Shown piece after piece: positions 25,101 through 31,327 of a stretch of DNA of 36,399 bases. Made by a program: the position numbers and the translations under genes. How positions within the stretch are numbered: the first letter of the stretch is position 1; every line of letters begins with the position of its first letter. The notes under the pieces were generated by a model. That model worked only from the letters and a program-made list of their open reading frames with translations. It was not told where the DNA came from and did not search any database. Source of the DNA: Pseudomonadota bacterium (GTDB taxonomy: Bacteria > Desulfobacterota > Desulfovibrionia > Desulfovibrionales > Desulfovibrionaceae); NCBI GenBank assembly GCA_023433925.1, contig JAEYTO010000086.1, forward strand, positions 1-36,399, in the 5' to 3' direction.

Positions 25101-25249
25101 TGAGCTGCGCCGGCCGCAGGGAGATGTACGGCCGGGAGCTGCGCCTGCCGCGGTCGCGCTTCCTGGCCCAGCTCCCCGAGGCGCTCTTGCGCAAGTCCAG
25201 GCTCGTGGCGAGCACCCAGAGCCAGGCCGAGCAGCTCAGTCTCTTGTAA
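22133..25249 (+). CDS. PHP (endonuclease Q-like) nuclease fused to UvrD-type helicase
   Basis: A 1,038-residue fusion. Residues 1 to about 390 match endonuclease Q-type PHP proteins: FRADLHVHSRHSRATSK (metal-binding histidines), GLALLGTGDFTHPGWLAEL, SNSDAHSG, and a zinc site with Cys284, Cys300 and Cys303 (CPVC) followed by ELADRP. EndoQ family enzymes cleave DNA 5' of deaminated bases. After a linker of about 60 residues, an SF1 helicase carries Walker A (GPGTGKT, 487-493), TFTRRAAGEL, DEVQD (652-656), GDPNQSIYAFRG, ENYRSS, TIHAAKGLEFEAVFLP and GLTRAKR (near 980), so all SF1 motifs are intact. The predicted role is coupled incision and unwinding in DNA repair. I start at the ATG at 22133, which has GGAG 6 nt upstream; an ATG at 22127 overlaps that Shine-Dalgarno. 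The nuclease activity is inferred from the family. Confidence 0.9.
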   Translation: MDRQFRADLHVHSRHSRATSKSLTPRHLAAWGQVKGLALLGTGDFTHPGWLAELEEALVEDGGGLLRLRDHAGLEAEIPWVEGFRFGGGTRFMLQAEISSIYKRGGKVRKVHNLVYMPGLEQAKRLNRRLSEIGNLKADGRPILGLDSRHLLEMVLETDPQAFLIPAHIWTPWFSLFGSKSGFNSLEECFGDLAGEIFALETGLSSDPEMNWHVSALDRLRMVSNSDAHSGEKLGREASLFSGELDYSSVFRALKGEGLGARFLGSIEFFPEEGKYHLDGHRKCGVVMEPSETRARGGLCPVCGKPLTVGVLSRVMELADRPMAQKPTRQPGFVSLVPLAEILSEILGSGPATKKVRAAYAACVARFGSELTALQDAPAEELERCQPLLGEAVERMRRGMVIRQPGYDGEFGVIRVFSQRELGELRRGAFLTGVEPPARVGAAARPAAGDGQGQPPAPEKDASPLEFNPSQRKALEAGPSPVLVLAGPGTGKTQTLMGRVRRLLDAGENPRRILAVTFTRRAAGELRERLASLAGEGEALPRADTLHALAFDRWREAWGESPVLMDEESAMRLFAEVNPERSGGRLRQAWQAASVARERMEEPSAGLAEALARYTKQKESWNLVDYTDLVFFMVEQVEAGIYSPPYAHVLVDEVQDLTPLQLRCVTALSPEGRGFFAIGDPNQSIYAFRGATPDAAAALKAKWPTLQVLALTENYRSSAGIVELAAPLFPDSPRLTPHAAGEADIRLFAAPTAASELSWVGERARELIGPSSHSLADAAEGGGLSPGQVAVLVRFRQLVEPVRRALDRLGVPASAPEAEAFWREPRVELILAAACNLLGMAAPEPSLAEQGEKVPELPEKVLVQGPLALAAYLQETGPFDRFFWKGKAFRALSKSWEEKGGWIGLVNWIHLQSDLEMVRARAESVQVMTIHAAKGLEFEAVFLPCLEDGILPFAGSGFLAGKPDAAAMDEAEERRLFYVGLTRAKRLLYLSCAGRREMYGRELRLPRSRFLAQLPEALLRKSRLVASTQSQAEQLSLL

Positions 25250-25330
25250 TCCTGCCTACGCGTCGCGAGGACGGCGCACCGGACGCGCCGTGGTCCGGAC
25301 GCGGACACGGCCTTCGGCGGGATGGCCCTT

Positions 25331-25488
25331 TTACAGGCCGCGCATGAGCAGGGGATTGTAGAACCAGCGCTCGTAGACCCGGCATACGCGCATGGCCATG
25401 GGCCTGCGCACGCCAGCATCACGCAGGCGGCAGAAGACGTGCAGCGGATTGAAGATGTGCCGGACAGCGAGCCTCATCCTCGACATGC
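25331..25488 (-). pseudogene. Small basic protein gene, probably frameshifted near its start
   Basis: From the ATG at 25488 (GGAAGG 7 nt upstream) the minus strand reads MSRMRLAVRHIFNPLH. The frame then continues out of register, while the frame two bases away reads VFCRLRDAGVRRPMAMRVCR then VYERWFYNPLLMRGL and stops at 25331. Joining NPLH to VFCRL gives a coherent 51-residue basic protein, so a 2-nt change at about 25439-25440 looks likely. In the second frame an intact 54-residue alternative exists from the ATG at 25495, with poorer ribosome-binding context. I recall similar NPLHVYCRL-type small proteins in Desulfovibrio but cannot verify this. It lies in the otherwise empty gap between the helicase and cbiR. 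Confidence 0.35.
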
Positions 25489-25546
25489 GTCATCCTTCCC
25501 TTGGAGGAAGCCTCCACATTCTGAACTTAGCGCGACTGGAACGGAC

Positions 25547-26359
25547 ATGCCTTTAAACAAAAAACCAGGAAAAATAAACTCCCCGCGCCGCCCTGGCGCC
25601 GCCGGCATTCCCTGGCGCGTCGCCGCGCCGTCGGCCGTGTGGCCCGAGGCCCTGCCGGGCAATTGCAAGAAGCTGGCCGGACTCCCGGGGCGGCCAGTGG
25701 ACGAAGTCGGCCTGTGCCTGTTCGAGTCGCGCGCCTGCCTGGCCTATGGCGAGTCGGACCTGCCTGCCCGGCTTGCAGGCCTGGGCCTGGGATTCCATGC
25801 GCACCTGCCCCTGGACCTGCCCTGGGAGAACGGGCTGAAGGCGGTTTCCACAATCATCCGAGGTCTTGCGGACAAGATCGCTTTCCTGTCCCCGCGCGTC
25901 TTCGTGCTCCATCCGCCGCCCGATCCGGCCCTGCTGCCGGGTCTCGCCGAGCTGTTCCAGGGGCTGGGAATCGAGCCGTCCAGGGTTCTGCTGGAGAACG
26001 TCGCGGGCGACGACCTGTCCCGCCATGCGCAAGCCTTGGCCGCCATGGGCCGGGCAGGCTTCGCCGTGTGCCTGGACCTGGGGCACATGCTCGCCTTCGG
26101 CCAGGAGCGCATCCTGGACGACCCGCGCCTGGCCGGCCGCGTGGCCATGGTCCACGCCTACGGCCCTGGTCCGCGCGGCGAGCACCACGGCCTGGCGCGC
26201 CTGGACGCCGGAGGCCGGGCCCTGCTCGGCCGCTGCCTGGCGCTCCTGTCGCCCGGCGAAACGCTCATGCTCGAATGCTTCCGGCCCGGCGAGCTCCTGG
26301 AATCCCTGGACGCGCTGCCAGGACTGGTCCATTCATGCCGGATGGAGGGCCACTCATGA
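25547..26359 (+). CDS. cbiR: CbiR-type cobamide remodelling phosphodiesterase
   Basis: The 270-residue protein is a TIM-barrel of the xylose isomerase/AP endonuclease-like superfamily. Motifs: AAPSAVWPEALPGNCKKLAG near the N-terminus, DEVGLCLFE, FHAHLPLDLPWENG, RVFVLHPPPDP, LLENVAGDD, VCLDLGHMLAFGQ, VHAYGPGPRGEHHG and LMLECFRP, with histidines and acidic residues at the strand ends as expected for metal binding. CbiR, described from Akkermansia, opens the nucleotide loop of unwanted cobamides so the corrinoid can be rebuilt with a preferred lower ligand. The overlap with cobU (4 nt, ATGA), the next enzyme in that route, strongly supports this assignment over a generic sugar isomerase or AP endonuclease. 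The start at 25547 has a weak Shine-Dalgarno sequence. No cobalamin riboswitch is recognisable upstream. Confidence 0.8.
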   Translation: MPLNKKPGKINSPRRPGAAGIPWRVAAPSAVWPEALPGNCKKLAGLPGRPVDEVGLCLFESRACLAYGESDLPARLAGLGLGFHAHLPLDLPWENGLKAVSTIIRGLADKIAFLSPRVFVLHPPPDPALLPGLAELFQGLGIEPSRVLLENVAGDDLSRHAQALAAMGRAGFAVCLDLGHMLAFGQERILDDPRLAGRVAMVHAYGPGPRGEHHGLARLDAGGRALLGRCLALLSPGETLMLECFRPGELLESLDALPGLVHSCRMEGHS

Positions 26360-26874
26360 TCACCCTCGTGCTCGGAGGCGAAAAGTCGGGCAAGTCGGAC
26401 TTCGCCCTGGAGCTGCTGTTGGCCGCGCCCGCGCCGCGCCTCTTCGTGGCCACGGGCAAGGCCCTGGACCCGGCCTTCCGCGAGCAGATCCGCCGACATC
26501 GTCAGGAGCGGCCGGCGGACATCCCCGTGGCCGAGGCCGGCGCGGACCTGGCCGGCGTGCTCGCCATGGCCCGCGGACGCCGCGGCTCCGTGCTCGTGGA
26601 CAGCCTGGACTTCTGGCTCTTCGCCTGCCGGCAGGCGCCGGGCGGGCGGGACCATGTCCAGGAATTCTTGGCCTGCCTTGATTCCTGGGACGCATGTACG
26701 GTAATCTTGGTTTCCGCGGAGATCGGCCTTGGCCCCATCGCCGCCTCGGCCGAGACACGGGCCTTCGTGCGGGCTCTTGGCGAGCTCAACCGGGCCGTGG
26801 CCAGGCGCGCGGACACGGCCTGGCTGGTGGCTGCCGGGCTTCCGCTCCAACTCAAGCAGGCCGGAGGGCCATAA
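26356..26874 (+). CDS. cobU: Adenosylcobinamide kinase / adenosylcobinamide-phosphate guanylyltransferase
   Basis: The 172-residue protein matches CobU/CobP: P-loop GGEKSGKSDFALELL at the N-terminus, FVATGKALDPAFREQIRRH with the RxxxH pattern, SVLVDSLDFWLF (family VLVDCxTxWL), VSAEIGLGPIA, and the closing FVRALGELNRAVARRAD with AAGLPLQLK. The enzyme converts cobinamide to GDP-cobinamide for nucleotide-loop assembly, in the cytoplasm. The family norm is about 170-185 residues, so it is full length. The start (ATG 26356) overlaps the cbiR stop by 4 nt, and the DHH gene follows 8 nt after its own stop. A Cys of the usual DCLT motif is Ser here, a small deviation of unknown effect. Confidence 0.9.
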   Translation: MITLVLGGEKSGKSDFALELLLAAPAPRLFVATGKALDPAFREQIRRHRQERPADIPVAEAGADLAGVLAMARGRRGSVLVDSLDFWLFACRQAPGGRDHVQEFLACLDSWDACTVILVSAEIGLGPIAASAETRAFVRALGELNRAVARRADTAWLVAAGLPLQLKQAGGP

Positions 26875-26882
26875 GGCAGGTC

Positions 26883-27896
26883 ATGTCCTATTTCCGCCAG
26901 CTCGGCGACAAGCTCCCGCGCCTGCTCTCACTCCTCAAGAAGGACGAGACCTGGCTCATCATGATCAACGCCGACCCGGACGCCATGGCCTCGGCCATGG
27001 CCCTCAAGCGCATCCTCTCCCGGCGGGTGCGCAGCGTGGCCATCGGCCAGATCAACACCATCTCCCGGCCCGACAACCTGGCCATGATCAGGTATCTGCG
27101 CATCCCCACCCATGACATCCGCAGCGAGCTGGTCGAGGGCTTCGACCGCTACGCCCTCGTCGATTCCCAGCCCGCGCACAACCCGGATTTCGCCGGCTTC
27201 CGCTTCTCCATCATCATCGACCACCATCCGATGCCCGAGGGCCGGCCGCCAGAGGCCGACTTCGTGGAGATCAAGCCCGAGTACGGCGCCACGGCGACCC
27301 TGCTCACCGAGTACCTCTATAACCTCAAGATCACGCCCAGCCGGCTGCTGGCCACGGCGCTCCTCTACGGCATCAAGTCGGACACCCAGGACTTCGAGCG
27401 GGAGTTCTGCGACACGGACATCAGGGCCTTCCGCTACCTGAGCAAGTTCGCGGACCACACCATCCTGCGCAAGGTCGTGCGCAGCGAATACCACCTGTCC
27501 TGGCTCAAGCACTTCAGCTGGGCCTTCCGCAACCTCGTGCTCCTGCCCCACGGCATATTCGTGCACATGCACACGGTCAAAAACCCGGACATTCTGGTCG
27601 TCCTGGCCGACTTCTTCCTGCGTGTGCACGAGGTGACCCGGGCGGTCATTTCCGGCATCTACGACGGCAAGCTCGTGATCATCTTCCGTAGCGACGGTCT
27701 GGGCCGCAACGTGGGCGAGCTCGCCAAGAACCTCTTCGGCGACGTGGGCTCGGCGGGCGGGCACAAGGCCGCGGCCAGGGCCGAGATACCCCTGGAGGCG
27801 CTGGCCGGCGTCCCGGCCGACGACTTCGTGCTGGAGCGCATCGATCCGAGCCATAAGCGCCGCGGCCTGTCCCTGCGCTTCATGCGGGCCAACTAA
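26883..27896 (+). CDS. DHH/DHHA1-family phosphoesterase
   Basis: The 337-residue protein has the DHH superfamily motifs in order: NADPDAMASAMAL (29-41, the first metal-binding DxD type motif), ALVDSQPAHN (about 92-100), IIIDHHP with Asp113-His114-His115, and a C-terminal DHHA1 half with GSAGGHKAAARAEIP near 290. The layout resembles the NrnA/RecJ-like group. Members hydrolyse short oligonucleotides, cyclic dinucleotides or related phosphodiesters with Mn2+; the substrate here is open. It lies 8 bp after cobU, so it is probably co-transcribed with the cobamide salvage genes, though the link may be only positional. AAGGCAGG precedes the ATG at 26883. A hairpin follows 20 bp after the stop. Confidence 0.88.
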   Translation: MSYFRQLGDKLPRLLSLLKKDETWLIMINADPDAMASAMALKRILSRRVRSVAIGQINTISRPDNLAMIRYLRIPTHDIRSELVEGFDRYALVDSQPAHNPDFAGFRFSIIIDHHPMPEGRPPEADFVEIKPEYGATATLLTEYLYNLKITPSRLLATALLYGIKSDTQDFEREFCDTDIRAFRYLSKFADHTILRKVVRSEYHLSWLKHFSWAFRNLVLLPHGIFVHMHTVKNPDILVVLADFFLRVHEVTRAVISGIYDGKLVIIFRSDGLGRNVGELAKNLFGDVGSAGGHKAAARAEIPLEALAGVPADDFVLERIDPSHKRRGLSLRFMRAN

Positions 27897-27915
27897 CGCA
27901 TTTTGCGAATCAACC

Positions 27916-27938
27916 GAGAGAGGGCGGCGCCCTCTCTC
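27916..27938. terminator. Hairpin between convergent DHH and ligase genes
   Basis: GAGAGAGGGC (27916-27925) and GCCCTCTCTC (27929-27938) form a perfect 10-bp stem around a GGC loop, with no clear T-run. The same 10-bp stem, with a GCG loop, occurs at the end of the ABC operon (35331-35355). It probably terminates or protects transcripts from both sides. Confidence 0.6.
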
Positions 27939-27961
27939 AGTTGGTCTATAAGCCACTTTAC

Positions 27962-29272
27962 TCAGGTCTGATCGCGCTCGTCCGTGACGCGGCGGGTCTT
28001 GGCGAAGGTGCGCGGGAGCGCGCCGGGGTCGAGCACCTCGACCTGGGCGCTCACGAGCAGGTGCCGGTGCAGGGCGTCGGCCACGGCCGCGGCAAGGCGG
28101 CCGCATTCGTCGGCGGCCACGCCCTCGGCGCGCTCGGCCTTGACGATCATGAAGTCGCGGCCCTCCTTGCGCGTGAGCAGGATCTGGTACTCGCTGCCCA
28201 TATCCGGGAACGCGCCCAGGACCTCGGCGATCTGGCCGGGGTAGATGTTGACCCCGCGCACGATGAACATGTCGTCCGAGCGGCCCAGGATGCGGTCATG
28301 GCGCGGGAGCCGGCAGCCGCACGGGCAGTCGCCGGGCAGGAACCTGGTCAGGTCGTGGGTGCGGTAGCGGATGAGCGGCGCGGCCTCCTTGCGCAGGCTC
28401 GTCACGACCATCTCGCCGATCTCGCCGGGCGCGACCGGCTCCAGGGTCTCGGGGTCCAGGATCTCCAGGACGTAGTAGTCGGCCCAGTAATGAATGCCCC
28501 GGCGCGCGGAGCATTCCAGGCCCGCGCCCGGGCCGTACAGCTCGGTCATGCCGCTGATGTCGAAGCTGCCCGCGAGCCCCAGCAGCTCCTCGAAGCGCGC
28601 GCGCATCTTGGGCGAGTGGGCCTCGGAGCCGAAGATGGCCCGCTTGAGGCCGATCGTGTCGCGCAGGCCCCGGCGCTCGATTTCCTCGGCCAATAGCAGG
28701 GCCATGGAGGCCGTGGAGCAGATGGTCGAGGGCTTGAGATCCGTCAGGAGCTGGAGCTGGATGTCCAAGAGGCCCGGCCCCACGGGCACGGCCATGGCCC
28801 CGAAGCGCTCGCAGCCAAGCTGGAAGCCCACCCCGGCCGTCCACAGGCCGTAGCCCACGCAGATCTGCACGCGGTCCATGGGCGTGCAGCCCGCCAGCTC
28901 GAAGCAGCGGGCCATCATGTCCTTCCAGTCGTCGATGTCCTTCTGGGTATAAGCCAGGATCTTGCGCTTGCCCGTGGTGCCGCTGGAGCCGTGGATGCGC
29001 ACGACCCGCTCCTCGGGCACGGACAAGAACGGCAGCGGATAGCCGTCGCGCAGGTCCTCCGCCGAGGTGAACGGCAGCCGCCGCAGGTCGTCCAGGCTCC
29101 TGAGGTCGCCCGGCTCGAAGCCTGTCTCGCGCAGCCGGGCATGATGGAACTCGCTGCCCCGGAAGACGTGCTCCAGGGTCCAACGCAGGCCTTCGAGCTG
29201 GATACCGGCGAGTTCGTCGGCCGAGATGTCCGGGATGAAACGCTGCCTGCTCGTCGTGGTCATGGTGGTCAT
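27962..29272 (-). CDS. Phenylacetate-CoA ligase-like adenylate-forming enzyme
   Basis: The 436-residue protein has the PaaK-type layout: an N-terminal YxxHxxR-like region (FHHARLRETGFEPGDLRSLD), LPFTSAEDLRDGYP, the AMP-binding P-loop RIHGSSGTTGKRKILAYTQK, a central GMTELYGPG motif, then EILDPETLEPVAPGEIGEMV, the hinge PLIRYRTHDLTRFL, and a C-terminal subdomain RGVNIYPGQIAEVL. These match phenylacetate-CoA ligases and related aryl-acid:CoA ligases (about 430-440 residues). It would activate an aromatic or similar carboxylic acid with ATP and CoA in the cytoplasm; in anaerobes paralogues often activate other acids, so I do not call it paaK. The start at 29272 has GGAGG 8 nt upstream. A GGGAACTT hairpin lies close upstream, and no indolepyruvate oxidoreductase gene is adjacent in this window. 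Confidence 0.87.
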   Translation of the reverse strand: MTTMTTTSRQRFIPDISADELAGIQLEGLRWTLEHVFRGSEFHHARLRETGFEPGDLRSLDDLRRLPFTSAEDLRDGYPLPFLSVPEERVVRIHGSSGTTGKRKILAYTQKDIDDWKDMMARCFELAGCTPMDRVQICVGYGLWTAGVGFQLGCERFGAMAVPVGPGLLDIQLQLLTDLKPSTICSTASMALLLAEEIERRGLRDTIGLKRAIFGSEAHSPKMRARFEELLGLAGSFDISGMTELYGPGAGLECSARRGIHYWADYYVLEILDPETLEPVAPGEIGEMVVTSLRKEAAPLIRYRTHDLTRFLPGDCPCGCRLPRHDRILGRSDDMFIVRGVNIYPGQIAEVLGAFPDMGSEYQILLTRKEGRDFMIVKAERAEGVAADECGRLAAAVADALHRHLLVSAQVEVLDPGALPRTFAKTRRVTDERDQT

Positions 29273-29296
29273 GAAGATGCCTCCAACGGCCGGACA

Positions 29297-29321
29297 GGGA
29301 AACTTCTTGAAACAAGTTCCC
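29297..29321 (-). promoter_or_regulatory. Hairpin in the leader of the ligase gene
   Basis: On the minus strand GGGAACTT and AAGTTTCCC pair with one bulged base around a CAAG-rich loop, ending about 24 bp before the ATG at 29272. It could act in mRNA stability or attenuation; no leader peptide is seen. The remainder of the gap to 29483 has no gene. Confidence 0.3.
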
Positions 29322-29483
29322 CTTCCCCGGACCCCTACCCTTCAAGAACTTCTGGTTTCGCTTCGCGCTTGCGTAACTGAAAAAGACCGGTTTGTCTCCT
29401 GCGCGGTGAGGCGCGAAGGCCGAAATAGGCAGCCGAGGCAAGGATGGAGACAGACAAGGCGACATCAATCTTTCGCATGAATT

Positions 29484-29499
29484 AATCGATCGATTGACA
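29484..29499 (+). promoter_or_regulatory. 12-bp palindrome overlapping a -35 box; candidate TetR operator
   Basis: AATCGATCGATT (29484-29495) is a perfect palindrome. Its last two bases begin TTGACA (29494-29499), a consensus -35 element; the -10 at normal spacing is weak. It lies about 105 bp upstream of the TetR start. A palindrome on a promoter before a self-transcribing TetR operon is the expected place for autoregulation. Confidence 0.5.
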
Positions 29500-29600
29500 T
29501 TCGCACTGAAAAAGCGCAAGGTCGGAGCAACGGCAGAAGGCAAGGCCGGCAACCATCAGCTTTCATCTCGTGGCAAGGGAGCCGGACAGCCAAAGGATAA

Positions 29601-30311
29601 ATGATGACACACCCAGGGAAAACGCAAAACCGCAAGGAGGCCGACGCCCGCGAGCGGCTCATCCAGGCCGGCATCGAGGCCTTCGGGCGCCACGGCTTCG
29701 ACGGCGCGAGCACGCGCAGGCTGGCCGCCGAGGCCGGCGTGAACATCGCGGCCATTCCCTACTACTTCGGAGGCAAGGAGGGCCTGTACAAGGCCGTGGC
29801 CGCCCACATCGTGGAGCGTATCCGCGAGCGCATGGCCCCCGAGATCGCCGCGGCCCACGGGCTGGCCGCACGGGAAGACGCCTCTCGGGAAGAGCTCATC
29901 GGCGGAGTGAAAGGCCTCCTGGCGGGTCTGACCTTCGCCATGATCGGCACGCCCGAGGCCAGACGTTGGGCGCGCATCATCATGCAGGAATATATCAAGC
30001 CCTCGGAAACCTTCGAGATCTTCTTCCAGGGCGTGGTCAAGCGTCTGTTCGGCGCGTGCGGCGCGCTCCTGACGCGGCTCACGGGCCTGCCGCCCGAGGG
30101 CGAGGACCTGGCCTTCCTGACCCAGGCCATGGTCGGGCAGGTCCTCGTCTTCCGCCTGGGCGAGCAGGTCCTGCTGCGCCGCCTGGGCCAGGAAGCCGTC
30201 ACGCCGGATCAGGTGGCCAAGCTGGCCAGGCTCGTGGCGGCCAATGCCGAGGCCATCATCCGCGGCGAGAGCTGGCGCATGGCGGCATCCGGAAAAGGGA
30301 GCGAGGCATGA
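29601..30311 (+). CDS. TetR-family regulator, CecR-like
   Basis: The 236-residue protein has a TetR N-terminal DNA-binding domain (about 14-62: ARERLIQAGIEAFGRHGFDG, then RRLAAEAGVNIAAIPYYFGGK with the recognition helix and the YYFGGKE turn). Its C-terminal half resembles DUF1956/CecR (LLAGLTFAMIG, EYIKPSETFEIFFQGVVKRL). In E. coli the CecR regulator controls ybhGFSR, and here the same four gene types follow in order, so orthology of the whole unit is likely. The ATG at 29601 has AAAGGA upstream. The stop overlaps the start of the fusion-protein gene by 4 nt (ATGA). A candidate operator is the palindrome at 29484. The inducer is unknown. Confidence 0.88.
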   Translation: MMTHPGKTQNRKEADARERLIQAGIEAFGRHGFDGASTRRLAAEAGVNIAAIPYYFGGKEGLYKAVAAHIVERIRERMAPEIAAAHGLAAREDASREELIGGVKGLLAGLTFAMIGTPEARRWARIIMQEYIKPSETFEIFFQGVVKRLFGACGALLTRLTGLPPEGEDLAFLTQAMVGQVLVFRLGEQVLLRRLGQEAVTPDQVAKLARLVAANAEAIIRGESWRMAASGKGSEA

Positions 30312-31327
30312 AGAAAAAGCGGCTCATCATCGTGCCCGTCGTGCTGGCCATCGCCGGCGTCCTGGCCTGGCGCTTCATCCTGCGCGAGCAGGGGCACGAC
30401 GGCGGCGCGCTCAGACTCTACGGCAACGTGGACATCCGCCAAGTGGACCTGGCCTTCCGCGTGGCCGGGCGCATCGAAGGCATGCGCTTCGAGGAGGGCG
30501 ACCCGGTGCGCGCGGGCGACCTGCTGGCCGTGCTCGACAAGCAACCTTTCGAGGATGAGGTGCGCATGGCCAGAGCCCAGGTGGATGTGGCCAAGGCCGA
30601 TCTGCTCAAGTTCGAGACAGGCACGCGGCCCGAGGAGATCGCCCAGGCCCAGGCCCTGGTCGAGGAGCGCAAGACCGCCCTGGCCAACGCCCAGCGCTTG
30701 TACGAACGGCAACGGGACCTTTTCCGGGGCGAGGCCGTGTCCAGGCAGGCCCTGGACGACGCGCTCACCCGCCGCGACGAGGCCCAGGCCAGGCTCCAGT
30801 CCGCGCGCAAGGCCCTGCAGATGGCCCTCAAGGGCTTCCGCGCCGAGGAGGTGCTCAAGGCCCAGGCCGGACTGCGCGCGGCCGAGGCCGCCCTGGCCCA
30901 GGCCCTGACGCGCCTCGCGGATACCGAGCTGCGCGCGCCCGAGGACGGCACCGTGCTGACCCGCGTGCGCGAGCCGGGCTCGGTCGTCGGGGCCGGGGCC
31001 GTGGTCTATTCCGTGTCCCTGGACGACCCGGTCTGGGTGCGGGCCTACGTGGCCGAGCCTGACCTGGGCCGCGTGCCGCCCGGCCTGCCCGTGCTCGTAT
31101 ACACGGACAGCAGGCCGGACCAGCCCTATCGAGGCCAGATCGGCTTTGTCTCGCCCGTGGCCGAGTTCACGCCCAAGTCCGTGGAGACCGAAGCCCTGCG
31201 CACGGATCTCGTCTACCGGCTGCGCGTGGTGGTCGGCAATCCCGACCAGGGCCTGCGCCAGGGCATGCCCGTGACCGTGGTGACCAAGGTCGGGGAGACC
31301 GGGGATGCCGACGATGCCCGCAAGTAG
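30308..31327 (+). CDS. HlyD-type membrane-fusion protein (YbhG-like)
   Basis: The 339-residue protein has an N-terminal membrane anchor (KKKRLIIVPVVLAIAGVLAW, about 2-21). A first lipoyl half (GNVDIRQVDLAFRVAGRIEG; GDPVRAGDLLAVLDKQPFED) is followed by a long coiled coil (about 85-205, AQAQALVEERKTALANAQRL). The second lipoyl half and barrel follow (DTELRAPEDGTVLTRVREPG; YRGQIGFVSPVAEFTPKSVE). The closing segment GLRQGMPVTV is typical. It would link the ABC transporter to an outer-membrane channel in the periplasm. Length and neighbours match YbhG (about 332 residues). It overlaps the TetR gene by 4 nt and the ATPase gene by 23 nt. No dedicated outer-membrane channel is encoded in the operon; the TolC-like protein at 7499 is one possible partner, which is speculation. 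Confidence 0.9.
   Translation: MKKKRLIIVPVVLAIAGVLAWRFILREQGHDGGALRLYGNVDIRQVDLAFRVAGRIEGMRFEEGDPVRAGDLLAVLDKQPFEDEVRMARAQVDVAKADLLKFETGTRPEEIAQAQALVEERKTALANAQRLYERQRDLFRGEAVSRQALDDALTRRDEAQARLQSARKALQMALKGFRAEEVLKAQAGLRAAEAALAQALTRLADTELRAPEDGTVLTRVREPGSVVGAGAVVYSVSLDDPVWVRAYVAEPDLGRVPPGLPVLVYTDSRPDQPYRGQIGFVSPVAEFTPKSVETEALRTDLVYRLRVVVGNPDQGLRQGMPVTVVTKVGETGDADDARK

Noticed and set aside
25096..25422. 108-codon minus-strand frame between helicase and cbiR
   Set aside because: It overlaps the helicase gene antisense and is cysteine/alanine-rich shadow; only the adjacent-frame small protein is considered.
25250..25546. Cobalamin riboswitch upstream of cbiR-cobU
   Set aside because: I looked for the conserved B12-box core and the expected paired elements and found none.
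25547..26359. Calling the TIM-barrel protein a sugar isomerase or AP endonuclease
   Set aside because: The superfamily fits, but the overlap with cobU and the HLPLDLPW and GHMLAFGQ motifs point to CbiR.
27962..29272. Calling the ligase paaK
   Set aside because: The substrate is not determined by the visible motifs and no phenylacetate pathway genes are adjacent.
28296..29552. 418-codon minus-strand frame overlapping the ligase in another register
   Set aside because: The ligase motifs are in the other frame; the extra N-terminal codons run through promoter DNA.
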